From Candidatus Poseidonia alphae (GTDB taxonomy: Archaea; Thermoplasmatota; Poseidoniia; Poseidoniales; Poseidoniaceae): a stretch of 26,236 nucleotides of DNA. Within the stretch, counting starts at the first letter, position 1. Each line of letters starts with the position of its first letter. The notes below the pieces were generated by a model. The model ran no database searches, was not told the DNA's origin, and saw only the letters and a program-made list of their open reading frames with translations. The stretch lies in the NCBI GenBank assembly GCA_002505405.1, contig DAVD01000035.1, positions 1-26,236 on the forward strand, written 5' to 3'. Below are positions 1-7,512 of this stretch, one piece after another. A program made the translations under genes and the position numbers.

Positions 1-77
1 AGACGGGGCATCAGACCGTACCCACTCATGATACGCCTATACAGAGGGTGTCGCAAGGGTATTCTGGTGAACCCCTG
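1..77. repeat. Truncated, degenerate copy of the cassette-flanking repeat
   Basis: Positions 34-60 match 1064-1090 at 23 of 27 bases without gaps. Positions 51-76 also resemble 974-997, sharing TCGCAAGGGT, then AACCCCT after a short variable loop. This looks like a third, diverged member of the repeat family seen at 955-1090 and 2073-2211. The window edge cuts it, so its left limit is unknown. It ends at the stop codon of the minus-strand gene at 79. Confidence 0.45.
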
Positions 78-78
78 A

Positions 79-852
79 TTACCAGTGGCCCATATTCCAT
101 CTATAATTTGATAAAATCGAAAAATTGCAATTAGTGATGTGATTAATTAAGTCCCATACAACAGAAATCTCATCAGTCAGCATATTACCTTCGACAATTA
201 TTGATTCAAATGTTTGAATAATTGTTTTCACCCCTCCAAAAAATCCTTTCTTCCGATATTTTATCTCTACATTTTTCAGTGGAAATCCCACTGCCATAAT
301 ATCGATATAAAACCCATCAGGTTCGTAATTTTTGCTGCGTTCATAAAACTCTTTATCACGCACCCAAATGTTTAACAAACCTTTATCAGTTTCATTTTCT
401 AAGTAACTCCCTGGAATTGTAATTTCCATCGCAATATCACCCCCACCTCCGCTTCCTCGGCCTCTGTCAACCTTCTCTATTTTTTCAGCAGAAAACATTT
501 CTTTCGCATAACCAATTATCTGTTCACGAGTGGGATTTATCATAACTGGTTCACCAGTCGTAGTGACACTCCACCCAAAGAGAACACTATCATTTTTTTT
601 TTCTAAAACCTCAGAACCGGTTTGGACTTTATGCGAATTTGTCATCACAGCCTCTATGGCTGCCTTAACGACTTCTGCATCAGCCGAATTTTGAATATTT
701 GTCTGTTGAGTCACATTGATGTCACCAGCAACAGCACTATCCTGAACCACAAGGTCACTAGATTGAGGAGATTCTATATTAGGAGGGGCTGGGACCCATT
801 CAGAACCACTCCACATCCATTTTCCATCGGGACTGAATATGGGTTCTGACAT
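79..852 (-). CDS. Hypothetical protein, AT-rich accessory gene
   Basis: The protein has 257 residues and I do not recognise the family. The N-terminus (about residues 5-24) has a short Asp/Gly/Trp-rich segment, SPDGKWMWSGSEWVPAPP, like small tryptophan-containing surface or DUF2510-like motifs. Residues about 38-52 (DSAVAGDINVTQQTN) form a linker seen in other proteins of these archaea, as far as I recall. A Gly-rich stretch (GRGSGGGGD) lies near residue 130, and the C-terminal half looks like a soluble alpha/beta domain. There is no signal peptide or membrane helix. The ATG at 852 is supported by AGGAGT five bases upstream. The gene is visibly richer in A/T than the core genes and contains a 10-base A-run in its sense strand (593-602). 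It lies between two repeat copies, which suggests an acquired gene. Function unknown. Confidence 0.8.
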   Translation of the reverse strand: MSEPIFSPDGKWMWSGSEWVPAPPNIESPQSSDLVVQDSAVAGDINVTQQTNIQNSADAEVVKAAIEAVMTNSHKVQTGSEVLEKKNDSVLFGWSVTTTGEPVMINPTREQIIGYAKEMFSAEKIEKVDRGRGSGGGGDIAMEITIPGSYLENETDKGLLNIWVRDKEFYERSKNYEPDGFYIDIMAVGFPLKNVEIKYRKKGFFGGVKTIIQTFESIIVEGNMLTDEISVVWDLINHITNCNFSILSNYRWNMGHW

Positions 853-954
853 GATACTCCTAAGTTGTACTACATTAACAAATAACCGCCCAGAAAATCC
901 TCAAGTGCTGAACCAAATTTTACACCGTCTCTTGTGGGTTGATACAGACAACCA

Positions 955-1051
955 ACATATCATTCCCATGAAATCGCAAGGGTTCTAACAAACCCCTCAA
1001 GACATTATGGAAGAGTACAATGGGTGTTCAGTCCCCCAGTACACTGCCTAC
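955..1051. repeat. 97-bp direct repeat, copy A
   Basis: It aligns without gaps to 2073-2169, with 6 mismatches by eye in 97 positions. Inside is a short stem GGGTT/AACCC (981-985 with 991-995 region); the substitutions between copies fall in its loop, not in the stem. The similarity continues more weakly to the right (1064-1093 against about 2186-2211 and against 34-60). It encodes no plausible protein. It lies upstream of the lipoprotein gene, and copy B lies just after that gene's stop codon. Confidence 0.85.
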
Positions 1052-1097
1052 GGACGCGTGAGATGCCTGTACAGAGGGTATCGGAAGGGTTACACCA

Positions 1098-1125
1098 CTG
1101 TTACAAATTCACACTACTGTAACAG
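1098..1125. promoter_or_regulatory. Perfect 8-bp inverted repeat upstream of the lipoprotein promoter
   Basis: CTGTTACA (1098-1105) is matched by its exact reverse complement TGTAACAG (1118-1125) across a 12-bp spacer. It ends seven bases before the TATA-like box of the lipoprotein gene, where an activator or repressor could bind. A hairpin in a transcript from further upstream is the alternative. Confidence 0.45.
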
Positions 1126-1131
1126 AAGTTC

Positions 1132-1138
1132 CATATAC
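1132..1138 (+). promoter_or_regulatory. TATA-like box for the lipoprotein gene
   Basis: CATATAC lies 21-27 bases before the ATG at 1159, the usual archaeal TATA distance to a transcription start. No Shine-Dalgarno sequence precedes the ATG. Together these suggest a leaderless transcript beginning at or next to the start codon. Confidence 0.45.
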
Positions 1139-1158
1139 GAACGGTTAGTAGAAGATTC

Positions 1159-2070
1159 ATGAACAAGAATACCGTGTTTATGACCGTTTTTTTGATTTTA
1201 ATGGTGTCATTGTCGGGTTGTTTAGGCTCGGGCCGAGGTAATGGTGAGAATGACCAGAATGACGAGAATAATGATGGTGATAAAGGGGACATGGGGCCGC
1301 CAGAAGAAGTTAACGCTGAAGACTACAATGTCCTTTACATCGGCCATAGTTTTGGACGTATTTTTGCACAAACACTGCAGGATTATGCACACACTGCTGG
1401 ATTTACGAACCACTCGCAATTCATTGAATTCAGTGGAGGTACTTCAGGTGCCCCCGATGCATTATGGAATGACAACGGCCACCGTGAAAACATCAAGGAT
1501 TACCTGGATACAGGAGAGATTGATGTGTTGATTATGATCTGTTGCAGTCTCGAATTCATAGGACAGGAACCGGGAATCAGTAACTTCACCGACGAAGCCA
1601 TCCACAATTTCACCTCCTACGCGGTGGAGCAGAACCCCGATATCCGAATTGGGCTGTCTATGCCGTGGAAGGATTTCCCTGGAGACTACGAGAATGCAAG
1701 CGAGTACGCAACGAACTCAACACTCGACATCTTGCCGTATTGGGTAAACCTCTCACAGGACCTCAGTGTAGACTTCCCAAACAACGAGATATTTACCTTC
1801 CATCACGGAGCAGTGGCTTACGAGTTGCGTGAGATGTTTGAAGCAGGAGAACTTGAAGGCGACATAGAGCAGTTGCAAGGGCCTAAGCAGACTTCTGTGT
1901 TTACCGATGCAAAGGGGCACGCTGGCCAAATCATGATCGATACTGGCACACTCATATGGCTTCATGCAGTTCATGGTGTCGAACCGTTGGATATGCCGGA
2001 ATTTACTCAATGGAACACAGACATTCGAGTCATCGCAGACTCTGTTCTCAATGATCAAAATCAAGAGTAG
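1159..2070 (+). CDS. SGNH/GDSL-hydrolase-like secreted lipoprotein
   Basis: The 303-residue protein has a classic lipoprotein signal: a Lys-containing start, a hydrophobic core, and lipobox LSGC with Cys21. An acidic, Asn/Asp/Gly-rich tether (residues 24-50) follows, typical of surface-anchored archaeal lipoproteins. The mature domain begins VLYIGHSFGRIF (residues 58-69), which resembles block I of SGNH hydrolases, with Ser64 as the probable nucleophile. Near the C-terminus DAKGHAGQ gives candidate catalytic Asp and His residues, although spacing differs from the usual DxxH. The likely role is hydrolysis of an ester in an extracellular glycan or lipid; the substrate cannot be read. Several NxS/T sequons suggest N-glycosylation outside the cell. 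Direct repeats flank the gene on both sides, suggesting a mobile cassette. Confidence 0.75.
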   Translation: MNKNTVFMTVFLILMVSLSGCLGSGRGNGENDQNDENNDGDKGDMGPPEEVNAEDYNVLYIGHSFGRIFAQTLQDYAHTAGFTNHSQFIEFSGGTSGAPDALWNDNGHRENIKDYLDTGEIDVLIMICCSLEFIGQEPGISNFTDEAIHNFTSYAVEQNPDIRIGLSMPWKDFPGDYENASEYATNSTLDILPYWVNLSQDLSVDFPNNEIFTFHHGAVAYELREMFEAGELEGDIEQLQGPKQTSVFTDAKGHAGQIMIDTGTLIWLHAVHGVEPLDMPEFTQWNTDIRVIADSVLNDQNQE

Positions 2071-2072
2071 CG

Positions 2073-2169
2073 ACATATCATTTCCAAGAAATCGCAAGGG
2101 TTCTGTCAAACCCCTCTAGACATTATGGAGGAGTACAATGGGTGTTCAGTCCCCCAGTACACTGCCTAC
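2073..2169. repeat. 97-bp direct repeat, copy B
   Basis: This is the second copy of the 955-1051 repeat, starting two bases after the lipoprotein stop codon, with 91 of 97 positions identical by eye. The GGGTT/AACCC stem is kept while its loop differs. Weaker similarity continues to about 2211 (CTCATG, GGGTGTTGGAAGGGGTTAT), matching the tails of the other two copies. Confidence 0.85.
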
Positions 2170-2284
2170 CCAAGCGACAGGCCCCTCATGCGTGGGTGTT
2201 GGAAGGGGTTATCATCGACCTCTGGCATTTTGTGACTGTGTCTGTGAGATTGAAGAACAAAGGTTTTCCAAAGAATGGACCAAA

Positions 2285-2300
2285 AGGAAACCAAAAACTG
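2285..2300 (-). terminator. guaAb: Possible T-rich terminator after guaAb
   Basis: On the minus strand the stretch 12-27 bases past the guaAb stop codon reads CAGTTTTTGGTTTCCTTTTGG, with two T-runs, the usual form of an archaeal intrinsic terminator. No stable GC hairpin precedes it. The rest of 2170-2284 shows no gene. Confidence 0.3.
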
Positions 2301-2311
2301 TGCGGAGGGGA

Positions 2312-3259
2312 TTATTCCCACTCGATGGTACCCGGAGGTTTGTGGGTAATATCGTAGACAACACGATTCACTGCACCCTTAACGGTGTTTGTAATCCGAG
2401 TGCTGATCTTCTGAAGGATGTTGTGGGGTATCTCCGAATAACGGGCGGACATTCCGTCCATGGATTGGACCGCACGTACGACGATGGTCTCACCGTATGC
2501 CCGTACGTCTCCGTGAACACCGACACTGCGAACCGGCAAGAGAGCAGCGAAGTACTGCCACGGAATTTCCATTTCACCACGCTCCGCAGCAGCTTCAAAT
2601 TCCTCTTCAACGATGGCGCACGCCTCCCGTACAACCGCAACACGCTCAGGTGTGAGTTCGCCGAGTGTACGAACAGCAAGGCCTGGGCCTGGGAAAGGTT
2701 GGCGCTCAGCCACGTTAATGTTGAGATGTCGGGCCAATTCACGGACCTCGTCTTTGTACAAATCACGCAGTGGCTCAACAACAGTGAGGGTCATGTCTTC
2801 AGGAAGACCACCGACGTTGTGGTGGGATTTGATGGTGTCACGGACGCCACCACCGGATTCAATCCAGTCGGGAGCAATGGTTCCTTGAACGAGATATTTA
2901 GCTCCACATTTCTTCTGCTCGTCCTCGAAAATACGAATGAATAATTCACCGATGACCTTACGCTTTTGTTCAGGCTCGGTGACGCCTTCCAGCGCCTCAA
3001 AATACCGGTCTGCTGCCTTTACAGTAACCAGGTTAATCCCCTGCTCTTCGAGAAGGGCTTCGATTTGTTCGGTCTCATCTTTTCTCATGAACCCGGTGTC
3101 AACGTAGACGCAATGAAGCAAATCCCCGACTGCTTGGCTTGCGATCACTGCGGCTACGGTTGAATCTACTCCACCCGAGCAGGCGATAATGGCGATGTCA
3201 TCAATAGTCGATTTGAGGGATTCAATACTTTCTGAGATGAATTCCTCGGTATCAAACAT
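2312..3259 (-). CDS. guaAb: GMP synthase, ATP-pyrophosphatase subunit B
   Basis: This is the 315-residue subunit that adenylates XMP and accepts ammonia to form GMP, paired in archaea with a separate glutaminase subunit (GuaAa), which is not in this window. Visible motifs are the PP-loop SGGVDS (residues 28-33), QGTIAPDWIE, KSHHNVGGLP, PFPGPGLAVR and the C-terminus KPPGTIEWE. The frame is open to 3481, but the family N-terminus MFD..FI fits an ATG at 3259, one base after the purE stop, with GGCGGTG six bases upstream. An ATG at 3280 would overlap purE by 20 bp. It is probably translationally coupled to purE, two steps of purine synthesis side by side. Length fits the archaeal family. Confidence 0.95.
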   Translation of the reverse strand: MFDTEEFISESIESLKSTIDDIAIIACSGGVDSTVAAVIASQAVGDLLHCVYVDTGFMRKDETEQIEALLEEQGINLVTVKAADRYFEALEGVTEPEQKRKVIGELFIRIFEDEQKKCGAKYLVQGTIAPDWIESGGGVRDTIKSHHNVGGLPEDMTLTVVEPLRDLYKDEVRELARHLNINVAERQPFPGPGLAVRTLGELTPERVAVVREACAIVEEEFEAAAERGEMEIPWQYFAALLPVRSVGVHGDVRAYGETIVVRAVQSMDGMSARYSEIPHNILQKISTRITNTVKGAVNRVVYDITHKPPGTIEWE

Positions 3260-3260
3260 T

Positions 3261-3767
3261 TCAGGCACCGCCGTTGACATCACGGTCTTGGGCCTTAACT
3301 CGCTCGATTTGGTCCAGTTTGTTTTGTTCCAAAGCAGCAGCATATTTGGGGTGAATGAGAGCGAGCATCTGAACGGCAAGATAGCCTGCATTGTCTCCAC
3401 GGTCAACACCAACGGTGGCTGCTGGAACACCAGGGGGCAATTGAGCGATGGAAAGAAGTGAATCGAATGGGACCTTTCCACCGCATGGGACGCCGATGAC
3501 AGGCTTGGTGGTTAGGGCTGCAACTGCACCCGGAAGTGCCGCAGCAAGTCCAGCCATGGCTACGAAAATTTGACAACCGTCGTCCAAAGCATCCCCCACG
3601 ATTTCTTCCACGAATTTGGGAGACCGGTGAGCGGAGGCCACACGCAATTGGTATGGGACATCAAACAGTTCCAAGATTTTAGTACACTTTTGGGCAATGG
3701 GCAGGTCCGAAGAGGACCCGAGTAGAATCGTTACATCCATGCTACCCTGCCGGCGCGGGTGGTTCAT
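3261..3767 (-). CDS. purE: N5-carboxyaminoimidazole ribonucleotide mutase / AIR carboxylase
   Basis: The 168-residue protein forms carboxyaminoimidazole ribonucleotide in purine synthesis. GSSSD (17-21), SAHRSP (45-50), DSLLSIAQLPPGVPAATVG and a C-terminal helical segment are typical of PurE. The second conserved glycine/histidine block reads AGLAAALPG, where E. coli-type enzymes have AGGAAHLPG, so the His there is Ala. I cannot say whether CO2 or N5-CAIR is used; no purK is present in the window. The ATG at 3767 has GAGG eight bases upstream; an ATG at 3740 (MDVTILLG) fits bacterial lengths better. guaAb follows directly. Confidence 0.92.
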   Translation of the reverse strand: MNHPRRQGSMDVTILLGSSSDLPIAQKCTKILELFDVPYQLRVASAHRSPKFVEEIVGDALDDGCQIFVAMAGLAAALPGAVAALTTKPVIGVPCGGKVPFDSLLSIAQLPPGVPAATVGVDRGDNAGYLAVQMLALIHPKYAAALEQNKLDQIERVKAQDRDVNGGA

Positions 3768-3801
3768 TTAGATGCCTCTTGATGAGGACGGAGAAAATGC
3801 T

Positions 3802-4479
3802 TCATTCTTCAGCATCTTTACCGGATGAAGTAGCGGAGAAACCGTCCCACTGAACGCCCCAATCAGCTTCGGCTAGTTCTTCGCTTTTTGGAGCAAGAAG
3901 TTCAATGTTCAGTAACAACAAATCCTCATCTCTACTGCCGAACATGACCACCGTTCGCATCCCAATTGTTTTCGAAGCCATTATTCCACTTTTCCAACGG
4001 GCGGACATTACAGTCCAGCCTGACAAACAACGCTCAACTGGAACCAAATCTTTAGCCTCCCATGGGCGTTGATAAACTTCATGGTCACAGGCTGCAAGAC
4101 CGTTGAGGGCAATGAAAAGATAGGGAACCGAACCGATACAAAATGCATATCCGAGCCACCACCATTGTGACAGTTCACCGAGATAGAGAACCGCCAGAAT
4201 CATCACAGAGACGCCAAGAAGCACACCGGCCAGTTGTACCCTTGAATCGTATTTGCTGCCCTTCCTTTGAGAGAACCCACTGGCAAACGTCAACAGCAAC
4301 AAGGCCTCGCTCACAGCCAAGAGGGGGAGCCTGAAGGATTCAAACTTGTGAAAGAGAAGCATCATTCCCATGAAACCAACGGGTAGAAGGGCCCAAGCAA
4401 AAAGGAACAAGGTGGCGGTAAAGTCGCCCTTCGGAGGAACAGAATCCCAGCCCATCCGCTGGTGTTCATCTACGCCCAT
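3802..4479 (-). CDS. Four-helix membrane protein of unknown function
   Basis: The 225-residue protein has four predicted transmembrane segments, at about residues 21-43, 48-67, 81-103 and 108-128. A cytoplasmic or external soluble tail of about 95 residues follows, ending in acidic residues. I do not recognise the family and see no catalytic motif. It starts 46 bp after gcvPB and ends 34 bp before purE in the same direction, so it probably lies in the same transcription unit. A TAATGTAAAA stretch at about 4499-4508 could be a separate promoter. The ATG at 4479 has AGGA upstream; an ATG at 4455 is also possible. Confidence 0.75.
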   Translation of the reverse strand: MGVDEHQRMGWDSVPPKGDFTATLFLFAWALLPVGFMGMMLLFHKFESFRLPLLAVSEALLLLTFASGFSQRKGSKYDSRVQLAGVLLGVSVMILAVLYLGELSQWWWLGYAFCIGSVPYLFIALNGLAACDHEVYQRPWEAKDLVPVERCLSGWTVMSARWKSGIMASKTIGMRTVVMFGSRDEDLLLLNIELLAPKSEELAEADWGVQWDGFSATSSGKDAEE

Positions 4480-4525
4480 ATGTCCTGCTGGAGATTTTTT
4501 ACATTAGCACTTTCGCTTCGGACCT

Positions 4526-6022
4526 TCACTCATCAAAGGGATGGCGAAGGCAGAGGTTGCGAGCAGCATAGACTTCATCAACACGACGTACAGGTGTTGT
4601 GGTTGGTGCTGCATGCAATGTTTCAGCATCGACTTTCAGCACTTCTGCGAAGTGCTGAGCAAAGGTATCAAGCGTGTCCTTAGACTCGGTTTCGGTCGGT
4701 TCGATCATCATGCATTCCGGAACAACCAACGGGAAGTAAACGGTAGGCGCCATGTAACCTCGGTCCAGCAATCCCTTAGCGACGTCCATAGCAGATACAC
4801 CCAGTTGCTCTTTGGCGGGTTGCATTGAGAGCGTGAACTCGTGCTTGGCTACATCGGTTTCTGCACCGTCCACAAACAGGTGGTCAACGCCCTCTTCCCG
4901 AGCCGCCTTGTGGATCGCGTGACGAAGGTAGTTAGCGTTCAATACAGCGTGCTCCGACATCGTTGTCAGTCCTGAACCGTAACGCCTGTAGTAAGCCCAG
5001 CAGCGTATGACTGCGCCAGCGTTGCCGTGCCATTGCTGAACCTTGCCGATGCTGTGGGCTGGTTCCCTCCAATGGTACCAGAACTCGTCAACAGCAGTCG
5101 ATTGTTCAGCAGCGGTTGGTGCGCGTCGGTCGGCAAGCGGACCTGGTAAGAATTCGGCGAGATGCGCCTTGACCCCAATCGGTCCAGACCCAGGCCCTCC
5201 GCCTCCGTGCGGTTGAGAGAAGGTCTTGTGGAGGTTGAAGTGAACCGCATCAAAGCCCATCAGTCCCGGTGAAGTGATTCCAAGAATGGCGTTAAAGTTA
5301 GCTCCATCGTAGTACATTTGTCCGCCTGCATCGTGGACGATTTGACTTGCTTCGGAAATATCCGCTTCAAACAGGCCGAGGGTATTTGGATTGGTGATCA
5401 TCATGGCTGCAGTGGTTTCGTCAGCAACAGCCCGAAGGGCGTCAAGGTCGATGCGACCGTCAACACGACTTGGGATTTCTACGATTTCAAAACCGGCCAT
5501 TGCTGCACTTGCTGGGTTGGTACCGTGGGCTGAATCAGGAACGATGACCTTGGTTCTTTTTGTGTCCCCTTTCAGTCTAAAGTACTCTTGAATGCAGCGA
5601 ACTGCAGTGAATTCGCCCTGAGCACCAGCGACCGGTTGGAGCGTCACTTGGTCCATGCCTGCACACACTTCAAGCATGTGTTGCATCTCATAATAGATCG
5701 AAAGAAGTCCTTGGAGGTGATGTTCAGGTTGATGAGGATGGATGTCGGCAATACCCGGCAGTTGAGCAATGACTTCGTTCACTCGTGGATTGTGCTTCAT
5801 CGTACAGGAACCGAGTGGATAAAAGCCGGTATCTATTCCGAAATTACGCTTTGAGAGCCAAGTATAATGTCGGACCATCTCGGGCTCAGAAAGACGAGGC
5901 CAGCGGGCATGTTGTCGGCGAACAAGTCCTGCGGGAATGGATGGGTTCACCGCTGTCTCAATGCTTGGAGGTTGACTGTAACCGGTGTTAGGAGCACCGT
6001 TGTGATTGAACAGATGACTCAA
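4526..6022 (-). CDS. gcvPB: Glycine dehydrogenase (decarboxylating) subunit 2
   Basis: This is the C-terminal half of the P-protein, here a separate 498-residue subunit. With GcvPA it decarboxylates glycine and passes the aminomethyl group to lipoyl-GcvH. Motifs are DTGFYPLGSCTMKHNP, DSAHGTNPASAAMAGFE, YYDGANFNAI and NLHKTFSQPHGGGGPGSGP, whose Lys forms the PLP Schiff base (about residue 266). The frame opens at a GTG at 6049, but GGGGGTGA lies five bases before a TTG at 6022. That TTG overlaps the gcvPA stop (TTGA), giving a four-base coupling, so I take 6022 as the start. Length and motifs are normal for the family. Confidence 0.95.
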   Translation of the reverse strand: MSHLFNHNGAPNTGYSQPPSIETAVNPSIPAGLVRRQHARWPRLSEPEMVRHYTWLSKRNFGIDTGFYPLGSCTMKHNPRVNEVIAQLPGIADIHPHQPEHHLQGLLSIYYEMQHMLEVCAGMDQVTLQPVAGAQGEFTAVRCIQEYFRLKGDTKRTKVIVPDSAHGTNPASAAMAGFEIVEIPSRVDGRIDLDALRAVADETTAAMMITNPNTLGLFEADISEASQIVHDAGGQMYYDGANFNAILGITSPGLMGFDAVHFNLHKTFSQPHGGGGPGSGPIGVKAHLAEFLPGPLADRRAPTAAEQSTAVDEFWYHWREPAHSIGKVQQWHGNAGAVIRCWAYYRRYGSGLTTMSEHAVLNANYLRHAIHKAAREEGVDHLFVDGAETDVAKHEFTLSMQPAKEQLGVSAMDVAKGLLDRGYMAPTVYFPLVVPECMMIEPTETESKDTLDTFAQHFAEVLKVDAETLHAAPTTTPVRRVDEVYAARNLCLRHPFDE

Positions 6023-7392
6023 GCACTCACCCCCTGATGGCTTGCCCACATTGATAATTGAGCAGACAAGGCTTCAATGTCCTGCACTGTGGTCTGGTCG
6101 GTTGTGGTAATGAGAATTTGATTGGTGATGGAAGGGTACCAGCGCCCAAGGTCAAACCCACCGATAATTCCATTCTCATCGAGGTAGGCAAGACAGGCTT
6201 CGGCTGAGCCTTCAATTTCAATTGCAAATTCGTTGAAGTGAGATGCGTCATGTACGATTCGGACCCCTGGTGTATCAGCCAAAGTTTCCTTTGCTTTCTG
6301 GCAGGCAGCAGCGTTACGATAAGCCAGGTCATGCAACCCTTCGGGTCCAAGCAGCGCCATGTGCATTGCACCCATCAAAGCAATCAGCGTTTCATTGGTG
6401 CAGATGTTGGAGGTTGCACGATGACGACGTATGTGCTGCTCTCGAGTGGAGAGGGTGAGGCAGTACGCTTCTTTTCCATCTACATCGATGGAGCGGCCTA
6501 CGATTCGTCCGGGCATCAAACGCAAGTAAGGCTTGCTGCAGGCGAAAATCCCGTAGAGAGGACCACCCGCAGTAACGGGGCTTCCAAGCGGTTGCCCTTC
6601 CCCAACGACGATGTCTGCCCCGTAATGGCCCGGTGCTTCAACCATGCCGAGCGAGACTGGCTGGGCTCCAACAATCAGTGCTGTATGCTCTCCAATCATT
6701 TCTTTTGTCTTCGTCAGCCCTTCATCGAGGACGCCAAGTGGATTTGGTTGTTCGAGGTAGACTCCGCATGAACCAGCGGCCTTCTTCAGTGAATCAAGAT
6801 TAAGGGTTCCATCGGCGTTGTGCTCCAGTGTTTTGATGGTGATCTCCGCCCCCTGGCAGTAATTTTCCATCACAGACAGTTTGTCAGGAGGGGTCAAAGA
6901 TGAGACATAAACAGTGTTTGGTTGAACTGCTTTTCTGTTGTGGACTCTGACCGCACATGTCAAGGCTTCAGCAGCCGCTGTGGAACCATCATACAATGAG
7001 AGGTTTGCAATTGGAAGTCCGACCAACTCAGAGATAAGTGATTGAAACTCCCACATGGCTTGGAGCATCCCTTGGCTTACTTCAGGCTGGTATGGTGTGT
7101 AGGCTGTTAAGAATTCGCCCCGTGTGACGAGTTGAAAGACCGATGCTGGAATGTAATTCCTGTACAATCCGGCTCCTAAGAATGATGTCCGACTCCCCAT
7201 TGCAATGTTTGCTCCAAGAAGACGGCGTGCATCACTAAGAATCTCTTCTTCAGACTGCGGGGGCCGAAGCGGGAGGGGCCCTTTGAATCTGACATCATCC
7301 GGAATGTCGGCGAACAAATCTTCCATATTTTGAAGGCCCATAGCCTTCAACATCTCATCTTCTCGGCCAAGGTTTGGAAGTTGGTCCACCAT
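6019..7392 (-). CDS. gcvPA: Glycine dehydrogenase (decarboxylating) subunit 1
   Basis: This is the N-terminal half of the P-protein (457 residues), partner of GcvPB in the glycine cleavage complex. Family blocks are SFLGAGLYRNYIPASVFQLVTRGEFLTAYTPYQPEVSQG (about 54-92), YDGSTAAAEA, and GGPLYGIFA with the following REQHIRRHRATSNICTNE. It lacks the PLP lysine, which GcvPB carries. The start is the ATG at 7392, preceded five bases upstream by GAGGTGA; the GTG at 7401 lies inside that ribosome-binding site. It is the first gene of the series gcvPA-gcvPB-membrane protein-purE-guaAb. Confidence 0.95.
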   Translation of the reverse strand: MVDQLPNLGREDEMLKAMGLQNMEDLFADIPDDVRFKGPLPLRPPQSEEEILSDARRLLGANIAMGSRTSFLGAGLYRNYIPASVFQLVTRGEFLTAYTPYQPEVSQGMLQAMWEFQSLISELVGLPIANLSLYDGSTAAAEALTCAVRVHNRKAVQPNTVYVSSLTPPDKLSVMENYCQGAEITIKTLEHNADGTLNLDSLKKAAGSCGVYLEQPNPLGVLDEGLTKTKEMIGEHTALIVGAQPVSLGMVEAPGHYGADIVVGEGQPLGSPVTAGGPLYGIFACSKPYLRLMPGRIVGRSIDVDGKEAYCLTLSTREQHIRRHRATSNICTNETLIALMGAMHMALLGPEGLHDLAYRNAAACQKAKETLADTPGVRIVHDASHFNEFAIEIEGSAEACLAYLDENGIIGGFDLGRWYPSITNQILITTTDQTTVQDIEALSAQLSMWASHQGVSA

Positions 7393-7397
7393 TGGAA

Positions 7398-7416
7398 TCA
7401 CCTCACCCTATGGGTG
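7398..7416 (-). promoter_or_regulatory. Strong ribosome-binding site with adjoining hairpin before gcvPA
   Basis: The mRNA-sense sequence has GAGGTGA at 7404-7398, five bases before the gcvPA ATG, nearly the full anti-SD complement. Directly before and touching it is the inverted repeat CACCC-ATA-GGGTG (7416-7404). Such a stem could mask the site, but its 3-nt loop and 5-bp length make this weak. Confidence 0.4.
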
Positions 7417-7512
7417 TATGATGGAATGCATGCGCGTCCCGCTCATAATGCATTGCTTTGCCCCACATGAATCAAGGGAACACCTCATGGCGGTGGACGA
7501 TCTCGCAAAGTC

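Larger units (their letters stand above)
853..1158. other. Intergenic region between divergent genes
   Basis: This 306-bp gap separates the minus-strand gene at 852 from the plus-strand lipoprotein at 1159. It holds repeat copy A (955-1051), a diverged repeat tail (1064-1090), an 8-bp inverted repeat (1098-1125) and a TATA-like box (1132-1138). I see no protein-coding ORF or tRNA in it. Confidence 0.7.

Noticed and set aside
955..2169. The repeats were considered as IS ends or CRISPR repeats.
   Set aside because: No transposase is present, the copies are direct and 97 bp long, spacing is about 1.1 kb, and there are no short regular spacers.
2138..2944. A 268-codon plus-strand ORF across guaAb.
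   Set aside because: It is antisense to an unmistakable guaAb, and its translation shows no family features.
3260..3481. The guaAb frame remains open and with ATG to 3481, which would give a 389-residue protein.
   Set aside because: The extra part lies inside purE, has no family similarity, and the ATG at 3259 has a ribosome-binding site and the family N-terminus.
6238..6771. A 177-codon plus-strand ORF over gcvPA.
   Set aside because: It is antisense to gcvPA and without recognisable features.
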